Below, piece after piece: positions 8,105 to 18,500 of a stretch of 59,826 nucleotides of DNA (positions are counted from its first letter, which is position 1; each line of letters opens with the position of its first letter). The stretch is from a bacterium c-19. GTDB lineage: Bacteria; Bacillota_I; Bacilli_A; Erysipelotrichales; Erysipelotrichaceae. The translations under genes were made by a program, and so were the position numbers. The stretch covers positions 1-59,826 of the forward strand of contig QZED01000005.1 of NCBI GenBank assembly GCA_009917405.1. Reading direction: 5' to 3'. Under the pieces are notes generated by a model that saw only the letters and a list, made by a program, of their open reading frames with translations, had not been told where the DNA came from and made no database searches.

Positions 8105-8803
8105 ATTATAAACAGATTGGATCAGCGGTAGCTGATCGCTGACATAGTATTCCAAGCCGTAATTGAACGGAGTTCCGTTTTTCATATATGCGAGTACCGA
8201 CATTAAAATGACCGGATGCTTTGGCGATATGTGCAGGGCAGCCGCAATATCACGAGGACAAAGCACGGCCTCCATACGCTGATCACCGAAGGCAAAACTG
8301 ATACCTTTTTCTGCTAAATGATCATAGATGGATTCATTGGCAATCGCGATCGTAAGATCATCACACTGGGCATGTATATAATATTCATGGACATAAATAA
8401 CCGGTTTATCATTGATGCAGCGAATCCGTTTTACTTCCCACAAGGAATCATCTTTTTTGATTTGCAGCTTTGCGGCTAAATTTTGATCCGCCTTTATCAA
8501 AGCGATTTCCGCATTCTTAGTGGAAGGGATAAAGCCGCGGCGCAGTGCTTCCTGTTTAAAGCCGAAGCCACATTGAAATTCACTGTAGCGCGGTTTTTGA
8601 GAAACAAAGGTTCCTCTGCCTTTTTCTTTATATAAGGTACCTTCAGCGACCAGTTCATCGAATGCTTTTCTGACAGTCATTCTGGATACTTGAAACATGC
8701 GGCAGAAATCAGCTTCCGATGCAATCATCTGTCCGGGAGAATAAAGCTTATTTTGTATTCGGTTTAAAATGTATTCAATAATTAAATCTTTTTTATTTGC
8801 CAT
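8078..8803 (-). CDS. GntR-family transcriptional regulator, HutC/UTRA type
   Basis: A 241-residue regulator. Residues 1-70 form the GntR winged helix (SEADFCRMFQVSRMTVRKAFDEL, then GTLYKEKGRGTFVSQ wing). Residues 85-235 fit a UTRA ligand domain (VIYVHEYYI, YDHLAEKGI, MSVLAYMKNGTPFNYGLEYYV). HutC-subfamily members sense small effectors such as phosphorylated amino sugars or amino-acid derivatives; the effector here is unknown. The start is supported by GGAGG on the minus strand (8810-8814). It is transcribed away from the ceramidase-like/SIS unit, sharing a 116-bp divergent control region with a perfect palindrome, so it most likely represses that unit. Confidence 0.92.
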   Translation of the reverse strand: MANKKDLIIEYILNRIQNKLYSPGQMIASEADFCRMFQVSRMTVRKAFDELVAEGTLYKEKGRGTFVSQKPRYSEFQCGFGFKQEALRRGFIPSTKNAEIALIKADQNLAAKLQIKKDDSLWEVKRIRCINDKPVIYVHEYYIHAQCDDLTIAIANESIYDHLAEKGISFAFGDQRMEAVLCPRDIAAALHISPKHPVILMSVLAYMKNGTPFNYGLEYYVSDQLPLIQSVYNKNNHSLTD

Positions 8804-8820
8804 GTATTGCCTCCGACTGT

Positions 8821-8849
8821 ATTATATCAATTTTTATTTATAATGTATA
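8821..8849 (-). promoter_or_regulatory. Probable gntR promoter
   Basis: On the minus strand TATACA (8849-8844) and TATAAT (8826-8821) are spaced by 17 bp, upstream of the gntR start. The -35 contains an ATGTATA sequence resembling half of the nearby operator. Confidence 0.5.
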
Positions 8850-8868
8850 GCGTTTATCATAAATGGTG

Positions 8869-8898
8869 TTTACAACATGTATATACATGTGATATACT
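8869..8898 (+). promoter_or_regulatory. Promoter of the ceramidase-like/SIS operon
   Basis: TTTACA (8869-8874) and TATACT (8893-8898) are spaced by 18 bp, 22 bp upstream of the first structural gene. Confidence 0.75.
8875..8890. promoter_or_regulatory. Operator palindrome filling the promoter spacer
   Basis: ACATGTATATACATGT is a perfect 16-bp palindrome with the GTATATAC core typical of HutC-type GntR operators. It occupies almost exactly the gap between -35 and -10, so repressor binding would exclude RNA polymerase. Confidence 0.75.
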
Positions 8899-8919
8899 GG
8901 ACACAGAAAGGGTGAGGCT

Positions 8920-10185
8920 ATGCGTATCGGTTTTGAACAAAAGGTGATTACGCCGAAACTGCCGTGTATGTTGGCTGGCTATGCAAAACAAAGAACTGCT
9001 GAGGTTGTTCATGATGAGCTTTATGTCAAGGTAGTGGTATTTGAACAGGATGAGCATTATTATGCACTTTTGGCTTATGATTTATTGGCAGTGGATCATT
9101 TGATTATGGATGCTGTGAAGGCAAAATGCGCACGTGAAGTAAAGATTGATCATATGTTTTTTTCTGCGATTCATACGCATTCTGGTCCCGGCGGTACATT
9201 GGACAGTGAACACGGCTTTTTACGCGGTGCGAAAAGCTTGTTCGGTGAAACGGATTCTGAATATTTAGAATATGTGGCAGTGCAGAGTGTCGAGGCACTC
9301 AAGCAAGCAACCCTTAAGCTTCAAGCAGGAAGTATTAAAATCGCATACGGAAGCTGTGAGGGAATCGGTTCCAATCGCAATGATCAATGCCTTGCGGGGA
9401 ATTCATCCCTGTGGCTAGCGGAGATATGCAGCGATGCAGGAAATGCACTTGTTGCGAATTTCGCCTGTCATCCGACTGTTTTAGGTGCCGATAATCTCGC
9501 TGTAAGCGCCGATTTTTGCGGAGCCTATGCACAAGCAATGCAGGAAAAGGGATATGCGATGTGTCTCTTTTTGAACGGCAGCTGCGGGGATATTTCATCG
9601 CGTTTTACAAGAGTTGGCAATGATTTTCACGAGGTCAGACGCATGGGCGAGCTGCTTGCATTATCAAGCGTATCACTGCTCAAGCAGGCAATGCCGTGGC
9701 AGGAAAATTCAATTTCCTATGCGCCGTTTACTGCTGTATTGGCAGCCAAGAAAGCCAAAAGCATCGATGAAGCCGAAGCGCTTTTGAAACAGCGCCAACA
9801 ACAGTTTCAGCTCGCAAAAACGCAATCGCTTTCCGTCAGTGAATTGCGATTGATTGAAAACGGCGTGGAAGGGGCGATGGCAGATTATTTGTATGCACTT
9901 CATTATGACGGTACGTTGACTTATGAAATTACCGTAGAAATGATGAAAGTCGGGGAAGAAATCTTTATTGGTATCCCTGGTGAGCTGTTCAGCGAATTAA
10001 GCAATTCTTATGAGAATGAACATACACATTTTATCAGCTATCTGAACGGCTATCAAATGTATTTTGCGGATGCACATGCTTATGAACAGCAGTTTTATGA
10101 GGCATTCAGCAGTCCGTTTGCGAAAGCGGAGAGTGAAAAGCTGATGATGCTGATTGATCGGCAAATTAAGAAATGGAGAGAGTGA
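8920..10185 (+). CDS. Neutral/alkaline ceramidase-domain hydrolase (short form)
   Basis: 421 residues related to the N-terminal catalytic domain of neutral ceramidases. The hallmark HTHSGPGG zinc-binding/active-site motif is present at about residues 87-94, and NFACHPTVLG (about 182-191) supplies the second histidine region. GSCGDIS and GIPGELFSELS match later conserved blocks. There is no signal peptide and no C-terminal Ig-like domain (full ceramidases are roughly 650-750 residues), so this is a cytoplasmic short form whose substrate need not be ceramide. GGGTGAGG precedes ATG 8920. It is the first gene of a two-gene unit with the SIS protein, driven by the operator-bearing promoter. An amidase acting on an N-acyl substrate is plausible but not shown. 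Confidence 0.82.
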   Translation: MRIGFEQKVITPKLPCMLAGYAKQRTAEVVHDELYVKVVVFEQDEHYYALLAYDLLAVDHLIMDAVKAKCAREVKIDHMFFSAIHTHSGPGGTLDSEHGFLRGAKSLFGETDSEYLEYVAVQSVEALKQATLKLQAGSIKIAYGSCEGIGSNRNDQCLAGNSSLWLAEICSDAGNALVANFACHPTVLGADNLAVSADFCGAYAQAMQEKGYAMCLFLNGSCGDISSRFTRVGNDFHEVRRMGELLALSSVSLLKQAMPWQENSISYAPFTAVLAAKKAKSIDEAEALLKQRQQQFQLAKTQSLSVSELRLIENGVEGAMADYLYALHYDGTLTYEITVEMMKVGEEIFIGIPGELFSELSNSYENEHTHFISYLNGYQMYFADAHAYEQQFYEAFSSPFAKAESEKLMMLIDRQIKKWRE

Positions 10186-10186
10186 A

Positions 10187-10918
10187 ATGAATGTAGTAAA
10201 AGATTATTTGAGCTTTGTACAAAACAAACTGAAAGAAGTCAGTGAATCACAGGAACAGGCATTGATGCAGGCAGCTGATTTTGTCAGTGAAAGCTGTAAG
10301 GCAGGCGGACGCTTTTATGTGTTCGGCTCGGGTCATTCCCATATGATTGCGGAAGAACTGTACGTTCGTGCCGGTGGCTTGGCTTATGTAAAGGCAATTC
10401 TGCCTCCGGAATTGATGCTTCATGAAATGACGAATAAAAGTACGATGCTGGAGCGTTTGGAAGGCTATGCGGCAGCGATGGTTAAGCTGTATAAGATCGA
10501 GGCAAAGGATACGATTTTAATTATCAGTAATTCAGGACGCAATCCGGTGCCAGTTGAGATGGCATTAGAAGCAAAGAAAGTCGGTTGTCATGTGATAGCG
10601 ATGACCTCTGTGGCGCATTCGAGCGCAACTGCTTCCCGTCATTCCTGCGGCAAGCGGTTATTCGAGCTTGCCGACGTGGTATTGGATAACGGATCCCCCA
10701 AGGGAGATGCCGGCTATATGATCGATGGGTTGGATACACCGATCGGCGCGACCAGCGATTGTATCGGAATTGCATTAGCACAGGCTTTAATTACACAGGT
10801 GATTCATCAACTGGTAGAATCGGGTGAAAATCCGCCGATTTTTAAAAGCTCCAATGTCGACGGTGCCGATGAATATAATGAAGCTTTATATGATAAATAT
10901 TACGGTTATTGGAAGTAA
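10187..10918 (+). CDS. SIS-domain protein (UPF0309-like)
   Basis: 243 residues with a SIS (sugar isomerase) fold. Visible are FGSGHSHMIAEEL (about residues 42-54) and the phospho-sugar-binding type strand-loop ILIISNSGRNPVPVEMA (about 106-122), followed by HVIAMTS. The C-terminus GENPPIFKSSNVDGADEYN matches the UPF0309 family as I recall it. Such proteins bind phosphosugars and act as isomerases or deaminases, but the UPF0309 reaction is not established to my knowledge. I chose ATG 10187, one base after the previous stop, with GGAGAG upstream, over an in-frame TTG at 10154 inside the preceding gene. It is cotranscribed with the ceramidase-domain gene. Confidence 0.88.
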   Translation: MNVVKDYLSFVQNKLKEVSESQEQALMQAADFVSESCKAGGRFYVFGSGHSHMIAEELYVRAGGLAYVKAILPPELMLHEMTNKSTMLERLEGYAAAMVKLYKIEAKDTILIISNSGRNPVPVEMALEAKKVGCHVIAMTSVAHSSATASRHSCGKRLFELADVVLDNGSPKGDAGYMIDGLDTPIGATSDCIGIALAQALITQVIHQLVESGENPPIFKSSNVDGADEYNEALYDKYYGYWK

Positions 10919-10950
10919 TTAAATAACAATTGAAAATACAAATAATCATT

Positions 10951-10991
10951 GAGAAAGAACTTGCTTAAAATCAAGCTTCTTTCTTTTTTTA
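10951..10991 (+). terminator. Terminator of the ceramidase-like/SIS unit
   Basis: GAAAGAAC-TTG pairs with CAA-GCTTCTTTC around the loop CTTAAAAT, followed by TTTTTTT. Confidence 0.8.
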
Positions 10992-11041
10992 AGGGTGAAA
11001 TTATGGTAAAATGATGCGTAGACAAGAAACGAGGTAGCGCT

Positions 11042-14000
11042 ATGGAACTAAAGCTGACAGAGGTATTGGAAAAGATCGGAATGGATGAAACGGAACGCAC
11101 CTGTTTTGAGGGTGCCGCTTTTACCGTCATCCCGCACTATCGCAAAGCCAGCAATGTGCTGGAGCTTTCCATGCGTTTGTCAAGAGTACTGCCCTATGAA
11201 GTATGGGATCGTTTTCTTATGCGTTTTAAAAAGTTCGTTCGCTGTGAGGTACAGTGTCAAATTATCTGTGAGCATACAGACACCAATATCTTTGAGGTTT
11301 TTGATTATATTAAGCACTATGGCTCGCTGCATTCAGACAGCACTGTTTTTACCGATATTATGCCGTCATTAGAGGATACTTATATTGTCTATCGTATCTT
11401 TGAAGAAGTACAGCGGGATCAGGCGATTCAAAACAAGCATTTGTTAGTAGCTTTTTTACGAGAATGCGGTTTTCAGCTGAATGTATTGGTGAAGGAAGCG
11501 AAGCCGACCGTAAAGGAAACAAGGGTTCCGGCAGTAAAGACAATCTCTGTGAAAAAAGCAAATGAAGAAGCTATACCGGATGTGCAAAGACCTAAAAAAC
11601 GAGCGGCAGTCAATAAGAAATTAAAACCGTTGGATCAATATCAGCGTGTTTCTATCAGTCAAATTCAAAGTGAAATGACTTCAATCAGTATTTGCGGAAA
11701 AATCTTCGATGCGGAGGAACGTGAGGTTCGCTCTAAGAAAAATCCCGATAAGCAATATATCATACAAAATTATTGGATCTGTGATGATGACGATGCGATG
11801 ATTATGAAGCGTTTTTTAAGCCAAAAACAAGCAGAGACACTGCCCGGTATTCATAAGGGAGAAATGCTCATTGCATATGGGGATGTCGTTTATGATACTT
11901 ATGCGCGCGAATATGTATTTGAACCGCATCATACCGAAGAAATCGCAGAGGTGAAACGTCAGGATAACGCTGGTGAAAAGCGTGTGGAACTGCATGTTCA
12001 TACGAAGTTATCAGAAATGGACGGTGTCTGTGATATTGAGGAATTTATCGAAACAGCGAACAGCTGGGGAATGGATGCGATTGCGATCAGTGATCATATG
12101 GTTGCGCAGGCTTTCCCTAAGGCACAGGCAGCGGTGGCGGCAATCAATAAGAAGCGTGATCCCAATCATCCGTTTAAAATGATTTACGGTGTCGAATTTA
12201 ATATGGTGGATCCTTATCTGCATATTGTTCGCAATGCGAATGATACGATTTTAGAAAAGGGAACCTACTGTGTGTTCGACTTGGAAACAACAGGTTTATC
12301 ATCGCGCTTCGATCATATCATTGAATTTGGTGCGCAGATCGTAAAGGATCGCTCCTGTATCAAATCGATGCAGATGTTTATCAAGCCGCCGGTCGAATTG
12401 AGTGCTTTCACAACGGAACTGACCGGAATTACGAATGAGCATGTAAAAGATGCGCTTCCCTTTGAGGAATGCGTGGACGAGCTGCTTGATTTTATCGGGG
12501 ACAGCGTATTAGTTGCGCATAACGCTGACTTTGACTACAATTTCTTAAATGACAGCTTGATTCGTGCCGGTCGTGAACCGTTAATGAATCCGGTTATTGA
12601 TACGCTGGACTTGGCTCGTTCACTTCAAAGCGACCGTAAGGGTTATCGACTCGGTCAAATTGCCAGAAGCTACGGTATCCGCTATGATGAAGAAGTTGCC
12701 CATCGTGCCGACTACGATGCGGAAGTTTTGGCGCTTACCTTTCTAAATATGATGAACGATCTGACGCATATTGATACGCTCTATGATTTACAAAATATGC
12801 AGGATCCCTCCTGTTTTAAAAAGGTGCGCAAGAAAAGCGTCGTGGTTATGGCAAAGAACATGGCAGGGTTAAAGGAGCTGTTTGAGCTTGTGACTCTGTC
12901 GCATACAAAATATTTGTCTTATAATGCGAAGAATACGAATAATGTCGTTGCGGAACCGCGTATTTTGCGTCAGGAAATTGAAAAGCGACGCTTGAACGGT
13001 AATTTATTGATCGGTTCAGGAAGCCTTAACGGTGAAGTTTTTGATATGGCGCATACACGCGGTGAGGAACAACTGCTTGAGGTGATGCGCTTCTATGATT
13101 ATATTGAAATTCAGCCGTTGGAGAATTATCGCCATTTGGTCGAGCGTGATTCCATCGGCAGTCAAGAGCGCTTAAAGGAAATCTTATCGGCCATTATTGC
13201 GGTAGCCGATCAATTAGGAAAGCCGATCGTCGCAACCGGAGATTGTCATTATGTACATCCGAAGCAGAAGCAAATTCGTGACATTTATATTAATTCACAG
13301 GCAATCGGCGGTGTTCGCCATCCACTGTATATCTATAACAGTGAAAAGCGCCGTCGTTTTCAGGCACCGAATCAGCATTTTTATACGACTGAAGAAATGC
13401 TTGATGCATTTGAATGGACGAATCGTGCGCATGAATTCGTCATTGAAAATACGAATAAGATCAAGGATCAAATCGGCTTGGTATTGCCGGTAAAGGATCG
13501 TCTGTATCCGCCGGATATGGAAGGCTCCGATCAAAAGCTGCGTGATATTTGTTATGAAACGGCACATAAGAAATACGGAGAAAAACTTCCGGAAATCGTT
13601 GAGCAGCGGTTGGAAAAAGAATTGGCTTCGATTATCGGTCACGGCTTTTATGTCGTTTATTATATTTCGCATCTGTTGGTAAAGAAAAGCAATGATGACG
13701 GCTATTTGGTCGGTTCTCGAGGTTCGGTCGGCTCTTCCTTTGTCGCAACGATGTCCGGTATTACCGAGGTAAATCCACTGGCACCGCATTATGTCTGTCC
13801 GAAATGTCATTATGTGGAATTCTTTACGGACGGCAGTGTACCTAACGGCTTTGATTTACCGGATAAAAAATGCCCGAACTGCGGGGAGATCATTCGCGGT
13901 GACGGACATGATATTCCGTTTGAAACCTTTCTCGGCTTTGAGGGTGATAAGGTTCCTGATATCGACTTAAACTTCTCCGGTGATTATCAGCCGAATGCAC

Positions 14001-15421
14001 ATGCCTATACCAAAGAGGTATTCGGTGAGGATCATGTGTTTCGTGCCGGTACGATCGGTACCGTAGCAAAGGAAACTGCCTTCGGTTATGTCAAAGGCTT
14101 TGAAGAAGAAATGGGGTTAGAAGGTACGGTAAGAAGAGCACAGGAGCTGCGTTTGGCGAAGGGCTGCGAGGGTGTAAAGCGTACGACCGGTCAGCATCCG
14201 GGAGGTATTATCGTCGTTCCGCTGGATTTGGACGTGCATGATTTTACGCCGGTTCAATATCCTGCCAACAACCCCTTTGCGGAATGGAAAACCACACACT
14301 TTGACTTCCATCAGATTCATGACAATGTCTTGAAGTTTGATATTTTAGGTCATGTCGATCCTACCGCAATGAAAATGTTGGAGCATTTGAGCGGTATTGA
14401 TGTGACAACAATACCGATGAACGATCCGGCTACCATGAGTATCTTTTCCGGCGTTGATGCGTTAATGATCGATACTACGAAAAATACTGAGGAAACCGGA
14501 GCGGCCGGCTTACCGGAATTCGGTACCCCGTTTGTGCGCGGGATTTTGAAGCTGACGCATCCAACTACCTTTGATGAATTACTAAAAATTTCAGGCTTGA
14601 GTCATGGTACCGATGTATGGCTCGGTAATGCAAAGGATTTGATTGATGAGGGCATCTGTACCTTGAAAAGCGTGATCGGCTGTCGTGATGATATTATGGT
14701 CTATTTGCTTCATAAAGGCTTAAAGCCGAAGCTTGCCTTTACGATTATGGAATCTGTGCGTAAAGGAAAAGGATTAAAAGAAGAATGGATCCCGGAAATG
14801 AAGGAAAACGGTGTTGAGGATTGGTATATTGAATCTTGTAAGAAAATCAAATACATGTTTCCGAAAGCTCATGCGGTCGCTTATGTGATGATGGCAATTC
14901 GCATCGCATGGTTTAAGGTACATCATCCGATTTATTATTATGCGATGTTTTTCTCGATTCGCTGTGATGCGTATGATATTGAAACAATGATTCGAGGTGA
15001 AGCCGCAATCAGAGAAAAAATGAATGACATCAATCGTCGTATCAATGACCCGCAGTTAAAAAATGATGTAACTAAGAAAGATCGAGATATTTATAACACT
15101 TTAGAACTGGCTCTGGAGATGGTACTTCGCGGTTATCGCTTTGCGAATATCGATATTATGCGCTCTCATGCGACTGATTTCCTTCCTGATGAAAATGATA
15201 AAAATGTATTGATTCCGCCCTTTACAAGTATTGACGGTTTGGGTGAATCGGTTGCGGTTACAGTCAGTGAAGCACGTAAAAAGGGAGCATTTTTATCCAA
15301 GGAGGATTTACAGGCTCGCACGGCATTGAGTGCAACACTTGTGAAAAAACTTGATTCTATGAATGTTTTAAAGGGTATGCAGGACGAAAATCAAATGAGC
15401 TTATTTGGTGATTTGTTTTAA
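11042..15421 (+). CDS. polC: DNA polymerase III alpha subunit, PolC type
   Basis: The replicative polymerase of low-GC Gram-positives. The full length of 1459 residues is normal. Domains in order: N-terminal region (1-210), OB fold (about 215-300), PHP domain beginning HVHTKLSEMDG (about 318), inserted DEDD proofreading exonuclease with D413-x-E415 in FDLETTG and HNADFDYNFL downstream, second part of PHP, zinc-binding CPKC...CPNC (about 918-953), and the polymerase palm with PDIDLNFSGDYQ (about 972). The C-terminus MQDENQMSLFGDLF contains the QMSLF-type clamp-binding motif. ATG 11042 follows GAGGTAGC. It is a single-gene unit ended by its own terminator. Confidence 0.98.
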   Translation: MELKLTEVLEKIGMDETERTCFEGAAFTVIPHYRKASNVLELSMRLSRVLPYEVWDRFLMRFKKFVRCEVQCQIICEHTDTNIFEVFDYIKHYGSLHSDSTVFTDIMPSLEDTYIVYRIFEEVQRDQAIQNKHLLVAFLRECGFQLNVLVKEAKPTVKETRVPAVKTISVKKANEEAIPDVQRPKKRAAVNKKLKPLDQYQRVSISQIQSEMTSISICGKIFDAEEREVRSKKNPDKQYIIQNYWICDDDDAMIMKRFLSQKQAETLPGIHKGEMLIAYGDVVYDTYAREYVFEPHHTEEIAEVKRQDNAGEKRVELHVHTKLSEMDGVCDIEEFIETANSWGMDAIAISDHMVAQAFPKAQAAVAAINKKRDPNHPFKMIYGVEFNMVDPYLHIVRNANDTILEKGTYCVFDLETTGLSSRFDHIIEFGAQIVKDRSCIKSMQMFIKPPVELSAFTTELTGITNEHVKDALPFEECVDELLDFIGDSVLVAHNADFDYNFLNDSLIRAGREPLMNPVIDTLDLARSLQSDRKGYRLGQIARSYGIRYDEEVAHRADYDAEVLALTFLNMMNDLTHIDTLYDLQNMQDPSCFKKVRKKSVVVMAKNMAGLKELFELVTLSHTKYLSYNAKNTNNVVAEPRILRQEIEKRRLNGNLLIGSGSLNGEVFDMAHTRGEEQLLEVMRFYDYIEIQPLENYRHLVERDSIGSQERLKEILSAIIAVADQLGKPIVATGDCHYVHPKQKQIRDIYINSQAIGGVRHPLYIYNSEKRRRFQAPNQHFYTTEEMLDAFEWTNRAHEFVIENTNKIKDQIGLVLPVKDRLYPPDMEGSDQKLRDICYETAHKKYGEKLPEIVEQRLEKELASIIGHGFYVVYYISHLLVKKSNDDGYLVGSRGSVGSSFVATMSGITEVNPLAPHYVCPKCHYVEFFTDGSVPNGFDLPDKKCPNCGEIIRGDGHDIPFETFLGFEGDKVPDIDLNFSGDYQPNAHAYTKEVFGEDHVFRAGTIGTVAKETAFGYVKGFEEEMGLEGTVRRAQELRLAKGCEGVKRTTGQHPGGIIVVPLDLDVHDFTPVQYPANNPFAEWKTTHFDFHQIHDNVLKFDILGHVDPTAMKMLEHLSGIDVTTIPMNDPATMSIFSGVDALMIDTTKNTEETGAAGLPEFGTPFVRGILKLTHPTTFDELLKISGLSHGTDVWLGNAKDLIDEGICTLKSVIGCRDDIMVYLLHKGLKPKLAFTIMESVRKGKGLKEEWIPEMKENGVEDWYIESCKKIKYMFPKAHAVAYVMMAIRIAWFKVHHPIYYYAMFFSIRCDAYDIETMIRGEAAIREKMNDINRRINDPQLKNDVTKKDRDIYNTLELALEMVLRGYRFANIDIMRSHATDFLPDENDKNVLIPPFTSIDGLGESVAVTVSEARKKGAFLSKEDLQARTALSATLVKKLDSMNVLKGMQDENQMSLFGDLF

Positions 15422-15429
15422 ATTTAAAG

Positions 15430-15467
15430 TCGTTTTAATGTTTTATGATATTAAAACGATTTTTTTG
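15430..15467 (+). terminator. Terminator of polC
   Basis: TCGTTTTAAT pairs perfectly with ATTAAAACGA (10 bp), followed by TTTTTTTG. Confidence 0.9.
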
Positions 15468-15568
15468 TTTGTCAAAGTAACAAAGTACAAGATTCTGTTA
15501 TAATTGCCAATAATTTTATATCATTTTCTTATTATAATATTATATGAATAAAGAAAAGGAGAAAGCAG

Positions 15569-18500
15569 ATGGGCGAAAAACTAAAAAAGGTATTATTATC
15601 AGTGTTATCGTTATCCATGTTTATTACGACATGGGAATTGAGCGCATTGAATGCTTTGGCAAGTGAAGCTGAATATGAAATCTATCCGCTTCCGCAGGCC
15701 ATTACGTATTCCGGCGGCGATTTCGTGATTTCCAAAGAGATCAATGTGGTCTATGATGATACAATCGATGATGTTACCAAAAATCGATTAACGGAGATTG
15801 TGGATGCAAAAGGCATCACAATGAGTGTTTCAGATGAGGTAAAGGCAAATGTAACCAATGTTTTAGTGGGAACGAACGGTTCTAACGGTTATGTAGATCA
15901 TTATTTCGATGAAAACATTACACACGATGAAGCATTTTTTGATAAAATGGATTCTCATATAGTTTCAATAGAGGATAAGACGATTGCGATTCTCGGTAAA
16001 GATACCGATGCATCATTTTACGGTTTGACTTCATTAAAGCATATTTTAAATCAGATAGAGGGCAGAACCATTCGAAATTTAAGGATTGATGATTTTGCCT
16101 CTACGAAAACAAGGGGCTTTATCGAAGGGTACTATGGTATTCCTTGGAGTGATGATGATCGTATTTCCTTGATGCAATTCGGTGGTGAATTTAAGATGAA
16201 TGCTTATATCTTTGCGCCGAAGGACGATGCTTATCACAGCGGCAGATGGCGTGATCCGTATCCGGCAGAGCGACTTGCGGAAATGAAGAGAATGGTCGAT
16301 GCCGGTATTGACAGCAAATGCCGTTTTGTATGGACGATTCATCCGTTTATGAGCAACGGTATCACGGAAAGTACCTTTGAAGCTGATATTGCAAAGATTA
16401 TTACAAAGTTTGAACAGCTTTATGGAATCGGTGTGCGCCAGTTCGGTGTATTAGGAGATGATTCCGGAGATCTGCCTCGTTCAGTCGTAATCCGTGTAAT
16501 GGAACGTTTACAAGAATGGGTAGATTCAAAAGGCGATGTGCATAATTTAGTGTTCTGTCCTGCCGGTTATAACAACGCTTGGTGGAAAGAGGGCGAATTA
16601 GACGATTATGACCAAGGCTTCCATGAGGATATTCAGATTTTCTGGACCGGTGAAGCTGTTTGTCAGCCGGTCGAGCAAAGAACTTTGGATAATTTTAAAA
16701 CAAGAGATTTGCCTGCCGGCGCAAGTCCGCGCAGAAGCCCGCTGTTTTGGTTGAATTGGCCGGTAAATGATATAAATATGAAGCGTTTGATGATGGGAAA
16801 AGGCTCCTTACTTCATACTGACGTGAATGTTGAAGATCTAGAGGGCGTTGTTACAAATCCGATGCAGGAAGCGGAAGCAAGCAAAGTAGCGTTATTTGCG
16901 ATCGCTGACTATGCATGGAATGTAAAGGCATTTAATGATGATAAAAGCTGGAAGGATTCCTTTAAATACATTGATGGTGATGCCGGCGAAGCATTATATG
17001 AAATGGCTAAGCATCTCAGTGATCCTGCTCCTAACGGACATGGTTTAAACTTAGCTGAATCTGAGGAATTAAAGCCATTCTTAGATGATTTCAGAACTGC
17101 ATTTGATAACGGTGATTCAATTATTGAAAAGGGCAATGTTTTAATCGATGAGTTTGAAAAGATTATTAAAGCATGTGATGACTTTGATAAGCTTTCTAAA
17201 AATGAAGCCTTTAAGGAAGAAATCAATTCATGGCGTTTATCACTGAAGGAAATCAGTGAAGCAAATATTGAATTTATACAAAGTGCAATTGCTTTGGAAA
17301 ATAATCAAAATGATGAAGCGGTCAGCCACTATACATCAGGCGTAGCGAAATTTGAGGCGTCTAAAAATCATATTCGTTATAAAATACATGATGAGATCGA
17401 TGTTGCGGAAGCAGGTGCGAAACGCATCATTCCGTTCACGGAATATTTAAATGGTGAGCTGTCTCTTTCCGTCGGAAGCATCCTTGATCCGAGTAAGGTA
17501 AGTGCTAAGGTAATTACAAATCGTACTGATACACCTTCGGGCAGCTTAGATAATCTCTTAGATAATAATGAGGGTACCGAGGTGGTTTGGAAAAATCCAA
17601 ACAGTGCTGAAACGGGGACTTATATCGGTGTAATGTATAATCAAGTCATCGATATCCATGATATTGTCTTTAAGATGGCACACGCAGGCAATCTTCGTGA
17701 TACGTTTGATTCGGCAAAGCTGCAGTACACTGCGGATGGCAAGACATGGACAGATATTGCCGGCAGTGAATATTCGGATACAAGAGCTTTGGTACAAGTA
17801 GAAGGCTTGAACTTAAAGGCAAAAGGTGTGAGGATTATCGCTACAGCCGATAAGACTAATATGTGGCTCGGATGCAGGGATATCGTGGTCAACGGTTTAG
17901 ATGAAGGAACCCCGATTATCAAGGGTACACCGTTCATTGAAAACATGGTTTTGTATTCCGGTGATAATTTAGATGCACTGGTGGACGGTAATACTACGAC
18001 TGGTTTAGATTTTCTTGATTCAAAGACTCCGAGCAATGTTGATGAAATTCATAAAGACGCCGCGGTCGGCTTAGAATTTGATTCTGCACAGCCGTTGGGG
18101 TTATTGAGACTGTATCAGGCAAGCGGCGATAAGGTGACTAACGCAGCGATTGAATATCGTGTTGACGGGACATGGAAAACATTTAAAGAGATGTCAAACA
18201 TGGGTGCAGAAGTGGTTGTAAATCTTAAAGGCACTCAGGCAGATGCCGTTCGCATCAGAAATCTTGATGAAAATACAAATAAATGGTGGCATATCAATGA
18301 AATCAAAGTAGAGGAATATGTCGGCGCATTTAGTATGACACCTATGTACAGTACCGATAAAATGCTAATCAGAAGCGGTTCTCTTGATAAGATTATTGAC
18401 GGCAGTACATCTACGAATGCCAGCTTTTCACATTCTAACGACAGCACAGATACGGATAAGGATGCCACATTAGCGGATACTTGGGTCGGAGTTGAATTCG

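Noticed and set aside
13295..13810. 171-codon minus-strand frame inside polC
   Set aside because: Lies wholly within the polC zinc/palm region, no start signal, composition of a shadow frame.
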